Below are positions 36,938 to 47,094 of a stretch of 64,000 bases of DNA, piece after piece. Made by a program: the position numbers and the translations under genes. This stretch comes from Paraburkholderia sp. CNPSo 3274. Lineage in GTDB: Bacteria; Pseudomonadota; Gammaproteobacteria; Burkholderiales; Burkholderiaceae. Under the pieces are notes generated by a model, which had not been told where the DNA came from, did no database searches, and saw only the letters and a program-made list of their open reading frames with translations. Position 1 is the first letter of the stretch, and each line of letters opens with the position of its first letter. The stretch spans positions 1-64,000 of the forward strand of contig NZ_JAMBPR010000021.1 in the NCBI RefSeq assembly GCF_024206475.1. Reading direction: 5' to 3'.

Positions 36938-38371
36938 ATGAACAACTACGCGCAGTTCTACATCAACGGCCAATGGGTCGCCCCGCAAGGCAAGGGCACG
37001 ATCGACGTGATCGACTCGGGCACCGAGGCGGTGATGGGCCGCATCCCCGAGGGCATCGAAGCCGATGCCGAAGCAGCCGTGGCCGCCGCGCGCGCCGCCT
37101 TCGACGGCTGGGCCGCGACGCCCGCCGCCGAGCGCGGAGCGTATCTGCAGAAAATCGCCGACAACCTCAAAGCCCGTACCGACGAACTCGCGCAGCTGAT
37201 CGCAGGCGAAGTCGGCATGCCGCTCAAACTCGCGCGCGCGATCCAGGTGGGTGGCCCGGTCTACAACTGGGGCGCTTACGCGCAGCTCGCAAGCGAGTTC
37301 CAGTACGAGGAGCGCGTGGGCAACTCGCTCGTCGTGCGCGAACCGGTGGGCGTCGTCGCGGCCATCACGCCGTGGAACTATCCGCTCAACCAGATCACGC
37401 TCAAGGTCGCCGCCGCGCTCGCCGCTGGCTGCACCGTCGTGCTCAAGCCTTCCGAGATCGCGCCGCTCAACGCATTCGTGCTCGCCGAGGCCATCCACGA
37501 AGCCGGGCTGCCCGCGGGCGTGTTCAACCTCGTGACGGGCTACGGTCCGGTGGTGGGCGAGGTGCTCGCGCGTCATCCGGACGTCGACATGGTGTCGTTC
37601 ACCGGCTCGACGCGTGCGGGCAAACGCGTGTCGGAAGTCGCGTCGGCCACGGTCAAGCGCGTCGCGTTGGAGCTGGGCGGGAAATCGGCCTCCGTCGTGC
37701 TCGACGACGCCGACTTCGCAGCCGCCGTGAAAGGCACGGTGGGCGCGTGCTTCCTCAACTCGGGGCAGACCTGCTCGGCCCATACGCGGATGATCGTGCC
37801 GGAGTCGCGTTACGAAGAAGCGCGAGACCTCGCGAAGCAGGCCGCCGAGGCGTTCAAGGTGGGCGATCCGCGCGACGAGAAAGCGAAGCTCGGCCCGCTC
37901 GCCTCGAAAGTGCAGCAGGAGCGCGTGCTGCAGTACATCGAGCGCGGCATGGCCGACGGCGCCGAACTCGTGACGGGCGGCCCCGGCATGCCGGAAGGCG
38001 TGACGCAGGGCTTCTTCGTGAAGCCGACCGTGTTCGGCCGCGTGCCGCGCGACGCGGCCATCGCCCAGGAAGAGATCTTCGGCCCGGTGCTGACGATCCT
38101 CACGGCGAAGGACGAAGACGACGCCGTGGCGATCGCCAACGACTCGCTTTACGGCCTCGGCGGCGCGGTCTGGGCCGGCAGCGACGAGCGCGCGATGCGC
38201 GTGGCGCGCCGTATCCGCACGGGCCAGATCGATATCAACGGGGGCACCTGGAACATGGCCGCGCCCTTCGGCGGCTTCAAGCAGTCGGGACACGGTCGCG
38301 AAAACGGCGCCTACGGCCTCGAGGAGTACCTGGAATACAAGTCGATGCAGTTCAAGGTGCCGAAGGGCTGA
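36938..38371 (+). CDS. NAD(P)-dependent aldehyde dehydrogenase
   Basis: A 477-residue ALDH superfamily enzyme. The general base Glu245 lies in LELGGKSA and the catalytic Cys279 in [47 protein letters not shown] and [11 protein letters not shown] are also typical. The substrate is not evident; it resembles the broad-range group annotated as 3-succinoylsemialdehyde-pyridine or generic aldehyde dehydrogenases. It is monocistronic, between a terminator and its own terminator. The start has a good AGGAGG site directly after the hairpin leader. Confidence 0.92.
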   Translation: MNNYAQFYINGQWVAPQGKGTIDVIDSGTEAVMGRIPEGIEADAEAAVAAARAAFDGWAATPAAERGAYLQKIADNLKARTDELAQLIAGEVGMPLKLARAIQVGGPVYNWGAYAQLASEFQYEERVGNSLVVREPVGVVAAITPWNYPLNQITLKVAAALAAGCTVVLKPSEIAPLNAFVLAEAIHEAGLPAGVFNLVTGYGPVVGEVLARHPDVDMVSFTGSTRAGKRVSEVASATVKRVALELGGKSASVVLDDADFAAAVKGTVGACFLNSGQTCSAHTRMIVPESRYEEARDLAKQAAEAFKVGDPRDEKAKLGPLASKVQQERVLQYIERGMADGAELVTGGPGMPEGVTQGFFVKPTVFGRVPRDAAIAQEEIFGPVLTILTAKDEDDAVAIANDSLYGLGGAVWAGSDERAMRVARRIRTGQIDINGGTWNMAAPFGGFKQSGHGRENGAYGLEEYLEYKSMQFKVPKG

Positions 38372-38431
38372 TGAGGCATCTCGTCGCGCGCTATCGCAAA
38401 TCTTTTAGTGCGACGTGTTGATGCAAGTCAT

Positions 38432-38468
38432 AAACGCGGATTTCTTCACAGAAGTCCGCGTTTTTGTT
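38432..38468 (+). terminator. Rho-independent terminator after the aldehyde dehydrogenase gene
   Basis: Stem AAACGCGGA / TCCGCGTTT with an inner CTTC/GAAG pairing, followed by TTTTTG. Confidence 0.88.
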
Positions 38469-38536
38469 TGATGTACGTCAATGTCTTATGTGGGGTACGC
38501 GCGACCATAGGCGCTTTGTCATCGACAGAGCACAAC

Positions 38537-39727
38537 ATGTTTCCTGGACACTCCTTCGCTCCGCTCCAGATTCGCGGCCGTCAACTCCTGCCCGTCGTGC
38601 AGGGCGGCATGGGTGTCGGCATTTCGGCACACCGGCTTGCTGGCAGTGTCGCCCGTGAAGGCGCGCTCGGCACGATCGCGAGCATCGACCTGCGCCATCA
38701 TCACAGCGATCTCATGGACATGTGCCGCGCGGACCCGCGGCACGAAACGCTCGCTCGCGCGAACCTCATCGCGCTCGGCCGCGAGATCGCGGCGGCACGC
38801 AAGCTGGCAGGCGGCAACGGCATGATCGCCGTGAACGTCATGAAGGCGGTAAACGCCCATGCCGACTACGTGCGCGCCGCCTGTGAGCACGGCGCCGACG
38901 CCATCGTCATGGGCGCTGGCTTGCCGCTCGATCTGCCCGACCTCACGGCGGGCGTGGATATCGCGCTCGTACCGATCCTGTCCGACGCGCGCGGCGTCGC
39001 GCTCGTGCTCAAGAAGTGGATGAAGAAGGGCCGCCTGCCCGACGCCATCGTGATCGAGCATCCTGCCTACGCGGGCGGCCACCTCGGCGTGACCGACATC
39101 GCCGATATGGGCAACGAGCGCTTCGGTTTCACGCAGATCTTCGAGGAACTCGAAGGCGTCTATGCCACGCTCGGCATTTCGCGGCGTGACGTGCCGCTCG
39201 TCGTGGCGGGCGGCATCAACAGCCACGAGGCCGTGCGCAAATGGCTAGAGGCGGGCGCGAACGGCGTGCAGGTCGGCACGCCGTTCGCGGTGACCGAGGA
39301 GGGCGACGCGCACCCCGAATTCAAGCGCGTGCTCGCCGACGCGAAGCCTGAAGACATCGTCGAGTTCGTGAGCGTGACGGGCCTGCCCGCACGCGCGGTG
39401 AAAACGCCGTGGCTCGAACGTTACCTGCGCAACGAGTCACGTATTCGCACCAAGATCGGCTCGCTCAAGCTTGCTTGCCCAACCGGTCTCGAATGTCTTT
39501 CTGCCTGCGGGCTGCGCGACGGCATCGAGAAATTCGGCCACTTCTGCATCGACACGCGCCTCGCTGCGGCGTTGCGTGGCGACGTCGCGAACGGCTTGTT
39601 CTTCCGCGGCCGTGAAGCGTTGCCGTTCGGCAATGCGATCCGCAGTGTCCGCGACCTGCTGGAGTTGCTGCTGACCGGCGCGGCGCGACCTGCGGTCGCA
39701 CAACGCGCAGCCTTCGCACTGGCTTGA
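38537..39727 (+). CDS. Nitronate monooxygenase-like FMN protein (NPD family)
   Basis: A 396-residue TIM-barrel flavoprotein of the 2-nitropropane dioxygenase family. Visible motifs: LPVVQGGMGVGISAHRLAGSVAREGALGTIASI, MIAVNVM, EHPAYAGGHLGVTD, VPLVVAGGINSHEAVRKWLEAGANGVQVGTPF. The C-terminal third has a cysteine cluster (LACPTGLECLSACGLRD) that is not part of the minimal NPD fold and may bind metal or form disulfides. The family oxidises nitronates or acts as enoyl reductases; the substrate is not determinable. The ATG at 38537 was chosen over earlier in-frame starts by homology to the family N-terminus. Confidence 0.82.
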   Translation: MFPGHSFAPLQIRGRQLLPVVQGGMGVGISAHRLAGSVAREGALGTIASIDLRHHHSDLMDMCRADPRHETLARANLIALGREIAAARKLAGGNGMIAVNVMKAVNAHADYVRAACEHGADAIVMGAGLPLDLPDLTAGVDIALVPILSDARGVALVLKKWMKKGRLPDAIVIEHPAYAGGHLGVTDIADMGNERFGFTQIFEELEGVYATLGISRRDVPLVVAGGINSHEAVRKWLEAGANGVQVGTPFAVTEEGDAHPEFKRVLADAKPEDIVEFVSVTGLPARAVKTPWLERYLRNESRIRTKIGSLKLACPTGLECLSACGLRDGIEKFGHFCIDTRLAAALRGDVANGLFFRGREALPFGNAIRSVRDLLELLLTGAARPAVAQRAAFALA

Positions 39728-39749
39728 TAAGCATCAAAACGGCGCCAGA

Positions 39750-39802
39750 CCCCGTCTCTGACAATTTGTAGGCCTTCAAAGGCTGGACCTACAGACACGG
39801 GG
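39750..39802 (+). promoter_or_regulatory. Hairpin sequestering the ompW ribosome-binding site
   Basis: CCCCGT (39750-39755) pairs with ACGGGG (39797-39802). Further pairing follows inside (TCTG/CAGA, TAGG/CCTA and a GCC/GGC apical stem around TTCAAA). The ACGGGGA strand is the only Shine-Dalgarno candidate, sitting 8 nt before the ATG, so the fold would block initiation. This suggests translational control by temperature, ligand or small RNA. Confidence 0.5.
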
Positions 39803-39809
39803 ATTATCG

Positions 39810-40454
39810 ATGTATAAAGCAATTAGAAAGGTAGCGGCAACTGCCGCGCTCACTATGGGCGCGGCCTGCCTGGCAGTGCCGGCCAGCGCGGCCGGTTCGC
39901 CCGACTCGGGCATTTACGCGGGAGACTGGCTGGTGCGCCTGCGCGCGATCGAGATCGCGCCGGACGCGCGCGGCAACGGTACGCTCGGTGCGATTGGCGC
40001 GGACGTGAACAACGCCATCGTGCCCGAAGTCGACTTCACCTACATGGCGACCAACAATATCGGCGTCGAGCTGATTCTCGGCACGTCGCGCAACCAGGTG
40101 ACGTCGAATATCGGTGCGCTCGGCGGCGTGGGCGTGCTGCCGCCTACGCTGCTGCTGCAGTATCACTTCAACAACGCGGGTAGGGTGCGGCCGTACGTGG
40201 GTGCGGGCATCAACTACACGCTGTTCTACAACAACGGGCTGCACGCAGGCGGGCAGTCGGTTTCCATCGATAACCACAGCTGGGGTCCGGCGCTGCAGTT
40301 CGGCATCGACTTCCAGGTGACGAAGCGCATCTTCGTGAACGCGGACATCAAGAAGATCTGGATGCACACCGACGCGTCGCTGGCTGGCACGTCTCTCGGC
40401 ACGTTGCATATCGATCCGCTCGTGGTGGGTCTGGGCGTCGGCATGAAGTTCTGA
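39810..40454 (+). CDS. OmpW family outer-membrane protein
   Basis: A 214-residue, eight-stranded beta-barrel porin of the OmpW family. A signal peptide (MYKAIRKVAATAALTMGAACLAVPASA) precedes AGSPDSGIYAGDWLVRLRAIEIAP. Family segments: VPEVDFTYMATNNIGVELILGTSRN, LPPTLLLQYHFNNAGRVRPYVGAGINYTLFY, and the C-terminal aromatic residue (GVGMKF) required for barrel assembly. OmpW proteins pass small hydrophobic molecules. Expression may be controlled by the hairpin covering its ribosome-binding site. Confidence 0.93.
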   Translation: MYKAIRKVAATAALTMGAACLAVPASAAGSPDSGIYAGDWLVRLRAIEIAPDARGNGTLGAIGADVNNAIVPEVDFTYMATNNIGVELILGTSRNQVTSNIGALGGVGVLPPTLLLQYHFNNAGRVRPYVGAGINYTLFYNNGLHAGGQSVSIDNHSWGPALQFGIDFQVTKRIFVNADIKKIWMHTDASLAGTSLGTLHIDPLVVGLGVGMKF

Positions 40455-40480
40455 TCGATCGCTTGACCACCGCTTTTTCG

Positions 40481-40505
40481 AACGCCGGCTTGTCCGGCGT
40501 TTTTT
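40481..40505 (+). terminator. Rho-independent terminator after ompW
   Basis: Stem ACGCCGG / CCGGCGT with a CTTGT loop followed by six T residues. Confidence 0.9.
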
Positions 40506-40513
40506 ATTCGTGT

Positions 40514-40717
40514 TCAGGCGCGGTCTTTCTGGAAGCGCATGGCGGTGCCGTCGCGCTCGATGCGCTCCCACACGGCGCGCTTTTCCTCGTCGCTCAGAAA
40601 GACCCAGTTGGAGACTTCCACGGCGGTGCGCCCGCAGCCCTTGCAGACGTCGTCGAAGAGTGTCGAGCACACACCGATGCACGGGCTGTCGGGGAGGTCG
40701 TGGAGATTGGATGCCAT
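40514..40717 (-). CDS. DUF1289 family Cys-rich small protein
   Basis: A 67-residue protein of the DUF1289 family. It shows the conserved pattern DSPCIGVCSTLFDDVCKGCGRT, whose four cysteines are arranged as a probable metal site, followed by the WVFLSDEEKRAVWERI helix. The function is unknown. It converges on ompW. The upstream 466-bp gap (40718-41183) holds no gene I can support; it contains the potF promoter. Confidence 0.9.
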   Translation of the reverse strand: MASNLHDLPDSPCIGVCSTLFDDVCKGCGRTAVEVSNWVFLSDEEKRAVWERIERDGTAMRFQKDRA

Positions 40718-40950
40718 TGAAGAGCCTTGGGGCGTGGCCGGGCGTCGCGCGCGCCGGCTTCGGTACGAAACGCCGCTATGTTAACCGATACGGAGCGGGG
40801 TGGCCGCCCGCACCTTCATGCGAGCCGCGGCGACGTGCGATGCGCGATGAATCGGCCAGACCACTGCAAGGCGATAGCAAGGTGAAGGGTGGCGCCGTGC
40901 CCCGCCGGTAGCAGGCCGTCGCGCGCATGCGCCACTGGAGCGGTTTTTTG

Positions 40951-40978
40951 TGGACACGGCCCGTGAAACGGCTAAAAT
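40951..40978 (+). promoter_or_regulatory. Predicted promoter of the polyamine ABC operon
   Basis: TGGACA (one mismatch from TTGACA) and TAAAAT are separated by 16 bp. This implies a leader of about 200 nt before the potF-like start codon at 41184. Confidence 0.5.
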
Positions 40979-41183
40979 TGCGCGCGATTTACCGTCCGCG
41001 CGTGGCTTGCCGTTGTTCCATGGCCCATGTTCCGTTTGCGCGACACGCCCGCGTTTTATTTCTTGCCGGGCGGGTTTGATGGTAGGTTTTGGGAAAGTCA
41101 GGGGAGCCGTGCACAAGCGATACGAAGCACGGCACGAAGCGAGGCAGGCAGCCGGCAGGTGCCGGTCAGGATCGGAGAACGGG

Positions 41184-42284
41184 ATGAAGAAAGGGGTTGT
41201 GGCGCAACTGGCCGCGCTCGCACTGTGCGCGGCGCCGTGGATGACGTCGGTGGCGAAGGACACGCAGCTGAACGTGTACAACTGGTCCGATTACATCGCC
41301 AAGGACACGATTCCGAACTTCACGAAGCAGAGCGGTATTCAGGTCAAGTACGACAACTACGATAGCGACGACACGCTCCAGGCGAAGCTGCTCGCGGGCA
41401 ACTCGGGCTACGACATCGTCGTGCCGACCAGCAATTACGCGGGCAAGCAGATCGCCGCCGGCATTTTCGCGCCGCTGGACAAGTCGAAGATCCCCAACCT
41501 CAAGTATCTCGATCCGCAGCTGATGGCGCTCGTCGCCGGCGCGGATCCGGGCAACAAGTACGCGGTGCCCTGGGCGTACGGCACGACGGGTCTCGCCTAT
41601 AACGTCACAAAGGCGCAGCAGATCCTCGGCAAGAATGTGCCGCTCGACAACTGGGACATCCTCTTCAAGCCCGAGAACATTTCGAAGCTGAAAGCCTGTG
41701 GCGTGTCCCTGCTCGACGCGCCTGACCAGATGTTCGCGGCCGCGCTGCACTACATCGGCCGTGATCCGCTCTCGACGAACCCGGACGATTATCGCGCCGC
41801 GCTCGCGATGATGAAGAAGATCCGCCCGTACATCACGCAGTTCAACTCGTCGGGCTACATCAACGACCTCGTGGGCGGCGACATCTGCTTCGCGTACGGC
41901 TGGTCAGGCGACGTCGTGATCGCCAAGCACCGCGCCATCGACGCGAAGAAGCCCTACAAGATCGAGTACTACATCCCGAAGGGCGGCGCGCCGATCTGGT
42001 TTGACGTGATGACCATCCCGAAGGATGCGCAGCACAAGGAAGCCGCGAACGAATGGATCAACTACATCGAGACGCCGCAGGTCCACGCCGCGATCACGAA
42101 TGCGGTCTACTACCCGAGCGCGAACGCGGAAGCGCGCAAGTATGTGGACAAGGACATCGCCAACGACCCGGCCGTGTACCCGCCGCCCGAGGTCCTGAAG
42201 ACGCTGTTCCTGCTCAAGCCGCTGCCGCCTGAGATCCAGCGCCTGCAGACACGTCTGTGGACCGAGTTCAAGTCGGGCCGCTGA
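41184..42284 (+). CDS. potF: Polyamine (putrescine/spermidine) ABC transporter binding protein, PotF-like
   Basis: A 366-residue periplasmic protein with a signal peptide (MKKGVVAQLAALALCAAPWMTSVA) and the PotD/PotF signature LNVYNWSDYIAKDTIPNFTKQSGIQVKYDNYDSDDTLQAKLLAGNSGYDIVVPT. The PWAYGTTGLAYN and CFAYGWSGDVVIAKHRA segments carry ligand-site residues of the family. It is the first gene of a four-gene operon; a GC-rich hairpin follows its stop, a common way to raise binding-protein levels over the membrane components. Putrescine is the likely ligand by similarity to PotF. Confidence 0.92.
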   Translation: MKKGVVAQLAALALCAAPWMTSVAKDTQLNVYNWSDYIAKDTIPNFTKQSGIQVKYDNYDSDDTLQAKLLAGNSGYDIVVPTSNYAGKQIAAGIFAPLDKSKIPNLKYLDPQLMALVAGADPGNKYAVPWAYGTTGLAYNVTKAQQILGKNVPLDNWDILFKPENISKLKACGVSLLDAPDQMFAAALHYIGRDPLSTNPDDYRAALAMMKKIRPYITQFNSSGYINDLVGGDICFAYGWSGDVVIAKHRAIDAKKPYKIEYYIPKGGAPIWFDVMTIPKDAQHKEAANEWINYIETPQVHAAITNAVYYPSANAEARKYVDKDIANDPAVYPPPEVLKTLFLLKPLPPEIQRLQTRLWTEFKSGR

Positions 42285-42324
42285 CGCGCTCGCAGCGGTT
42301 GATATTCGATCCTGTTTTACCCCG

Positions 42325-42354
42325 AGCCCTCGGCACGATGCCGGGGGCTTTGTT
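42325..42354 (+). terminator. Intercistronic hairpin (partial terminator/stabiliser) between potF and potG
   Basis: Stem AGCCC.CGGCA / TGCCG.GGGCT (one mismatch) around CGA is followed by a short interrupted T stretch (TTGTT). It lies inside the operon, so partial termination or mRNA end protection is more likely than complete stop. Confidence 0.65.
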
Positions 42355-42404
42355 CGTCAACCCCGTCCAGCATTCACGCAGAAACAGGCAGGGCAGAGAG
42401 AATC

Positions 42405-43561
<1,157 letters not shown>

Positions 43562-43565
<4 letters not shown>

Positions 43566-44497
43566 GCGCGACGACTTTGCGCAACATCCTCAACTGGCCG
43601 GCGAAGCGCTTCAACCTGACCGGGCGCACGGCCGTCGTGGCGGGCCCGTTCATCTGGCTGCTGCTGTTCTTCCTCGTGCCGTTCGTCCTGGTGGTGAAGA
43701 TCAGCTTCGCCGACCAGCAGCTCGGCATTCCGCCGTACACGCAGCTGACGTCGTTCGCGGATGGCGTCTGGCATATTGCGCTCGACTTTTCGCACTACGC
43801 GTTCCTGTTCCAGGACAGCCTGTACTTCGCGACCTACGTGAATTCGGTGGTCGTGGCGGCGATTTCGACGCTGCTATGCCTCATCATCGGCTATCCGATG
43901 GCGTATTACATTGCGCGCTCGAATCCGGCCTCGCGCAACATCCTCATGATGGCCGTGATGCTGCCGTTCTGGACGTCGTTCCTGATCCGCGTGTACGCAT
44001 GGATCGGCATCTTGAAGAACAACGGACTGCTGAACAATTTCCTGATGTCGATCGGCATCATTCATTCGCCCATCGAGCTTTATCACACGAACACGGCGGT
44101 CTATATCGGCATGGTGTATTCGTATCTGCCGTTTCTCGTGATGCCGCTCTACGCGCACCTCGTGAAGATGGACCTCACGCTGCTCGAAGCCGCCTACGAC
44201 CTCGGCGCGAAGCCGTGGCGCGCGTTCGTGGAGATCACGCTGCCGCTCTCGAAGAACGGCATCATCGCTGGCTGCCTGCTCGTGTTCATCCCGGCGGTGG
44301 GTGAGTACGTGATTCCTGAGCTGCTCGGCGGCGCGAACACGCTGATGATCGGCCGCGTCATGTGGAACGAGTTCTTCGACAATGCCGACTGGCCGATGGC
44401 CTCCGCGGTAACGTGCGCGATGGTGCTCCTGCTGCTCGTGCCGATGGCGCTGTTCCAGCACTACCAGGCGAAGGAACTGGAGGGCCGCAGCAAATGA
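43562..44497 (+). CDS. potH: Polyamine ABC transporter permease, PotH-like
   Basis: A 311-residue inner-membrane permease with about six helices and the MetI-type coupling loop EAAYDLGAKPWRAFVEITLPLSKNGIIAG. It opens with a cytosolic stretch before GPFIWLLLFFLVPFVLVVKISFAD. The ATG at 43562 overlaps the potG stop, and the next permease overlaps its own stop, so the three cistrons are translationally coupled. Confidence 0.93.
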
Positions 44498-45312
44498 AAC
44501 CGAATCGCGTTCTGCAGTTCATCGCGCTCGGCCTCGGCTTCGCGTTCCTCTATATTCCGATCCTGAGCCTGATCGTCTACTCGTTCAACGAGTCGCAACT
44601 CGTGACGGTGTGGACGCGCTTTTCCACGCGCTGGTATCAGGCGCTCATCACGGACGACGAGTTGATCACCGCTGCGTGGCTCTCGCTGCGCATCGCGCTG
44701 ATGACGGCGTTCGCCTCGGTGTTCATCGGCACGTGGGCGGGCTTCGTGCTCGCGCGCATGGGGCGCTTTCGCGGCTTCACGCTCTTCTCGGGCATGATCA
44801 ACGCGCCGCTCGTGATTCCCGAAGTGATCCAGGGCATTTCGCTGCTGCTGCTCTTCGTGGAAATGGGCAAGCTGATCGGCTGGCCCGCGGGGCGCGGCGT
44901 GTTCACGATCTGGATCGGCCACGTCATGCTGTGCATTTCGTACGTCGCGATCATCGTGCAGTCGCGCGTGCGCGAGCTGAACCCGTCGCTCGAAGAAGCG
45001 GCGCTGGACCTTGGCGCAACGCCGTTCAAGGTGTTCTTCCAGATCACGCTGCCGCTCATCTCGCAAGCGCTTGCGGCGGGCTGGCTGCTCTCGTTCACGC
45101 TGTCGATCGACGATCTGGTGCTCTCGGCGTTCCTTTCGGGCCCGGGCTCGACCACGTTGCCGCTCGTGGTGTTTTCGCGCGTGCGCCTTGGCCTGAACCC
45201 GGAGATGAACGCGCTCGCGACGCTCTTCATCGCGGTCGTGACGGTGGGCGTGATCGCCGGCAACTACTTCATGCAGCGCGCGGAGCGCAAGCGGATGGCC
45301 TTCGCGGTCTGA
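44494..45312 (+). CDS. potI: Polyamine ABC transporter permease, PotI-like
   Basis: A 272-residue permease, partner of PotH. Helices start at FIALGLGFAFLYIPILSLIVYSFNES. The coupling loop EEAALDLGATPFKVFFQITLPLISQALAAG and the DDLVLSAFLSGPGSTTLPLVVFS segment are typical of PotC/PotI. ATGA overlaps with potH. It ends the operon; a strong terminator follows. Confidence 0.93.
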   Translation: MKPNRVLQFIALGLGFAFLYIPILSLIVYSFNESQLVTVWTRFSTRWYQALITDDELITAAWLSLRIALMTAFASVFIGTWAGFVLARMGRFRGFTLFSGMINAPLVIPEVIQGISLLLLFVEMGKLIGWPAGRGVFTIWIGHVMLCISYVAIIVQSRVRELNPSLEEAALDLGATPFKVFFQITLPLISQALAAGWLLSFTLSIDDLVLSAFLSGPGSTTLPLVVFSRVRLGLNPEMNALATLFIAVVTVGVIAGNYFMQRAERKRMAFAV

Positions 45313-45338
45313 GAGCCTCCGCGCTTCGAGGCGCATGC

Positions 45339-45386
45339 AAAAAGCGGCGCGCGGGCAGCCATGTCCGCGCGCCGTTTGCTTTTTGC
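45339..45386. terminator. Terminator between potI and the chemoreceptor gene
   Basis: A perfect 10-bp stem (CGGCGCGCGG / CCGCGCGCCG) flanked by A-rich and T-rich arms (AAAAAGC ... GCTTTTT). It is suitable for both convergent genes. Confidence 0.88.
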
Positions 45387-45396
45387 GGCGCAGTCG

Positions 45397-46818
45397 TTAC
45401 AGCCGGTATCCCATACGAAACCCGCCCCAGTGCCGCCCGTTCACGAAGATCGGCGCGGAGGCGTCCTTCATCATCACGAACGTGCCGCCGCCCATGTCGC
45501 GACGGTAGGTTTGCAGCAGGAAGGGCTTGGTATGCGAACCGGCTGCGCGCCCCGCGCGGTCGTTGAAAATTCGATGATTACGGCAGTTCGCGGCGTTCCA
45601 CACCGGGTCGGCGCCCTGCGGATGCGAGAACTTGCGATTGTGGGTCGGTATATAGCCGCGCGGATCGATCGCTACGCAGAAGGCGACGCGTTCGTCGAAC
45701 GTAAGCAGCGGTTCGAGGATCGGGGGCAGCACACGGTCGGTGAAAGCCGTGAAGCGCGTCATATGCTGCTGCGGGTTCGTGTTCGGCACCGGCGCGTAGA
45801 CGCTGTCGAACAGATCCGCTTCGCCGATGTCGCCACGCGCGAGCGCGCCTTCGAACAGCTTGCTCACCTGGCAGGCGGCGCGCTGGACCGTCTCGATAAA
45901 GCGGGTATCGTCGGTTTCTACGCCGGTTGCGGCGGAAAGCTCGATGAGCGTTTCCGAGACCTCGAGCAGCTTGCCGAGCTGATCCTTCGCCTGCACGAAG
46001 TTGCGCCCCGAATCTTCGACGCCCGCGACCATCTCGCCCACCTGACTTTCGAGGCCGTCGCATTTCGTCTCGATCTCCCCTGTGAGCTGGGCGATCTGGC
46101 CGGCGTGCTCGTCGAGCTGCATGATCGCCTGGCCGGTGCTGTGCACGGCCTCGCCGATCGTGTGCGTGCCCGCGCGCACGCGATGCGCGCGTTCGGTGTT
46201 GGCGGTGCCCTCGGCGATAAGCTGCTCGGTCTTCTGCGTGAGTTGCCCGAGGGTTTGCTCGATCTGGCCGGTGGCCTGTGCAGTCTTGGCGGAGAGGTTC
46301 TTCACCTCGGCTGCGACCACGGCGAAGCTTTTGCCGGACTCGCCCGCGCGCGCCGCTTCGATGGCCGCGTTGAGCGCGAGAAGCTGGGTTTGCCGCGCGA
46401 TCAGGGAGATTTCCTCCGAGACCTTCGAGACATGCGCGAGCGCGCTCTTGAGCGCCCGGATCTGCGTCTCGATGACGGTGACGCTCTCCACGAGACCGTG
46501 AATATCGGCAAGCGACGCCTCGATGGTCTGCTGCGACTGCTGCACGGTGGCGGCGGTGCCTGTGCTCAGCTCGCGCATGGCGCGCGCGGCCGTGGCGATC
46601 TGATGGTTGCCGGCGAGGGTGTGGGCCGCCGACTCGCGCAGGGCGTGGCACACGTCGGTCTGGCGCTGCACACGCGCGGCGACTTCGTCGACATGGCCCG
46701 CCACGTCGCAGATCTCAATACCGAGCCTGCCGGCGTGTGCGGCAATGTCGCCCACGACGCCGGCGGATTTTCCCGCGCGGCGGCGACCGCGCAGACCCAG
46801 CAAACGCAAACGTGTCAT
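45397..46818 (-). CDS. Soluble methyl-accepting chemotaxis protein with C-terminal sensor region
   Basis: A 473-residue chemoreceptor without any transmembrane helix. The signalling domain is N-terminal to central: the hairpin tip reads [44 protein letters not shown] at about residues 130-175, flanked by coiled coils with QLTGEIE heptads. The C-terminal 130 residues ([30 protein letters not shown] ... [35 protein letters not shown]) resemble a PAS/Cache-like sensor, so the usual order is inverted. The ATG at 46818 is preceded by AAAGGAGACACCGG and a hairpin leader element. No che genes are nearby. Confidence 0.88.
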   Translation of the reverse strand: MTRLRLLGLRGRRRAGKSAGVVGDIAAHAGRLGIEICDVAGHVDEVAARVQRQTDVCHALRESAAHTLAGNHQIATAARAMRELSTGTAATVQQSQQTIEASLADIHGLVESVTVIETQIRALKSALAHVSKVSEEISLIARQTQLLALNAAIEAARAGESGKSFAVVAAEVKNLSAKTAQATGQIEQTLGQLTQKTEQLIAEGTANTERAHRVRAGTHTIGEAVHSTGQAIMQLDEHAGQIAQLTGEIETKCDGLESQVGEMVAGVEDSGRNFVQAKDQLGKLLEVSETLIELSAATGVETDDTRFIETVQRAACQVSKLFEGALARGDIGEADLFDSVYAPVPNTNPQQHMTRFTAFTDRVLPPILEPLLTFDERVAFCVAIDPRGYIPTHNRKFSHPQGADPVWNAANCRNHRIFNDRAGRAAGSHTKPFLLQTYRRDMGGGTFVMMKDASAPIFVNGRHWGGFRMGYRL

Positions 46819-46826
46819 CCGGTGTC

Positions 46827-46890
46827 TCCTTTGTCGATGGCACTTGGCACCTGGTGCTTTAGCGCTCAGTGCCATCCCATGCATGGCTGC
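46827..46890 (-). repeat. Degenerate hairpin leader element upstream of the chemoreceptor gene
   Basis: On the minus strand GCATGGGATGGCA (identical to 36829-36841) leads into a short GGCAC/GTGCC hairpin whose apical part contains GCGCTAAAGCAC. An enclosing dyad ATGGCACT/AGTGCCAT follows, then ATCGAC and the AGGAG site. It lies directly before the ribosome-binding site, as at the two other loci. Confidence 0.75.
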
Positions 46891-46953
46891 CCGGTGCGAA
46901 CCAGCAAGTGCCGACAATTGCGGAAAAGCTGCGTGCCCGGTCGTCAGCAGGTC

Positions 46954-46981
46954 CGATCGCCGGGCTTTCTGAGCTTGTTTA
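46954..46981 (-). promoter_or_regulatory. Weak sigma-28-like promoter for the chemoreceptor
   Basis: On the minus strand TAAA (46981-46978) and GGCGATCG (46961-46954) are 16 bp apart, compared with the flagellar consensus TAAA-N15-GCCGATAA. The match is partial; it is supported mainly by the chemotaxis function of the downstream gene. Confidence 0.3.
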
Positions 46982-47094
46982 CGGCGTGTAACACGGGGAC
47001 TTGAGCGCAGGGGGGCGCCCGGCGCTATGATCGGGAACTCGGGCGCTTCGAAAGCCGGCAATGAGGAGCGGAGGGGCGTCGTGATGGGAGCAAG

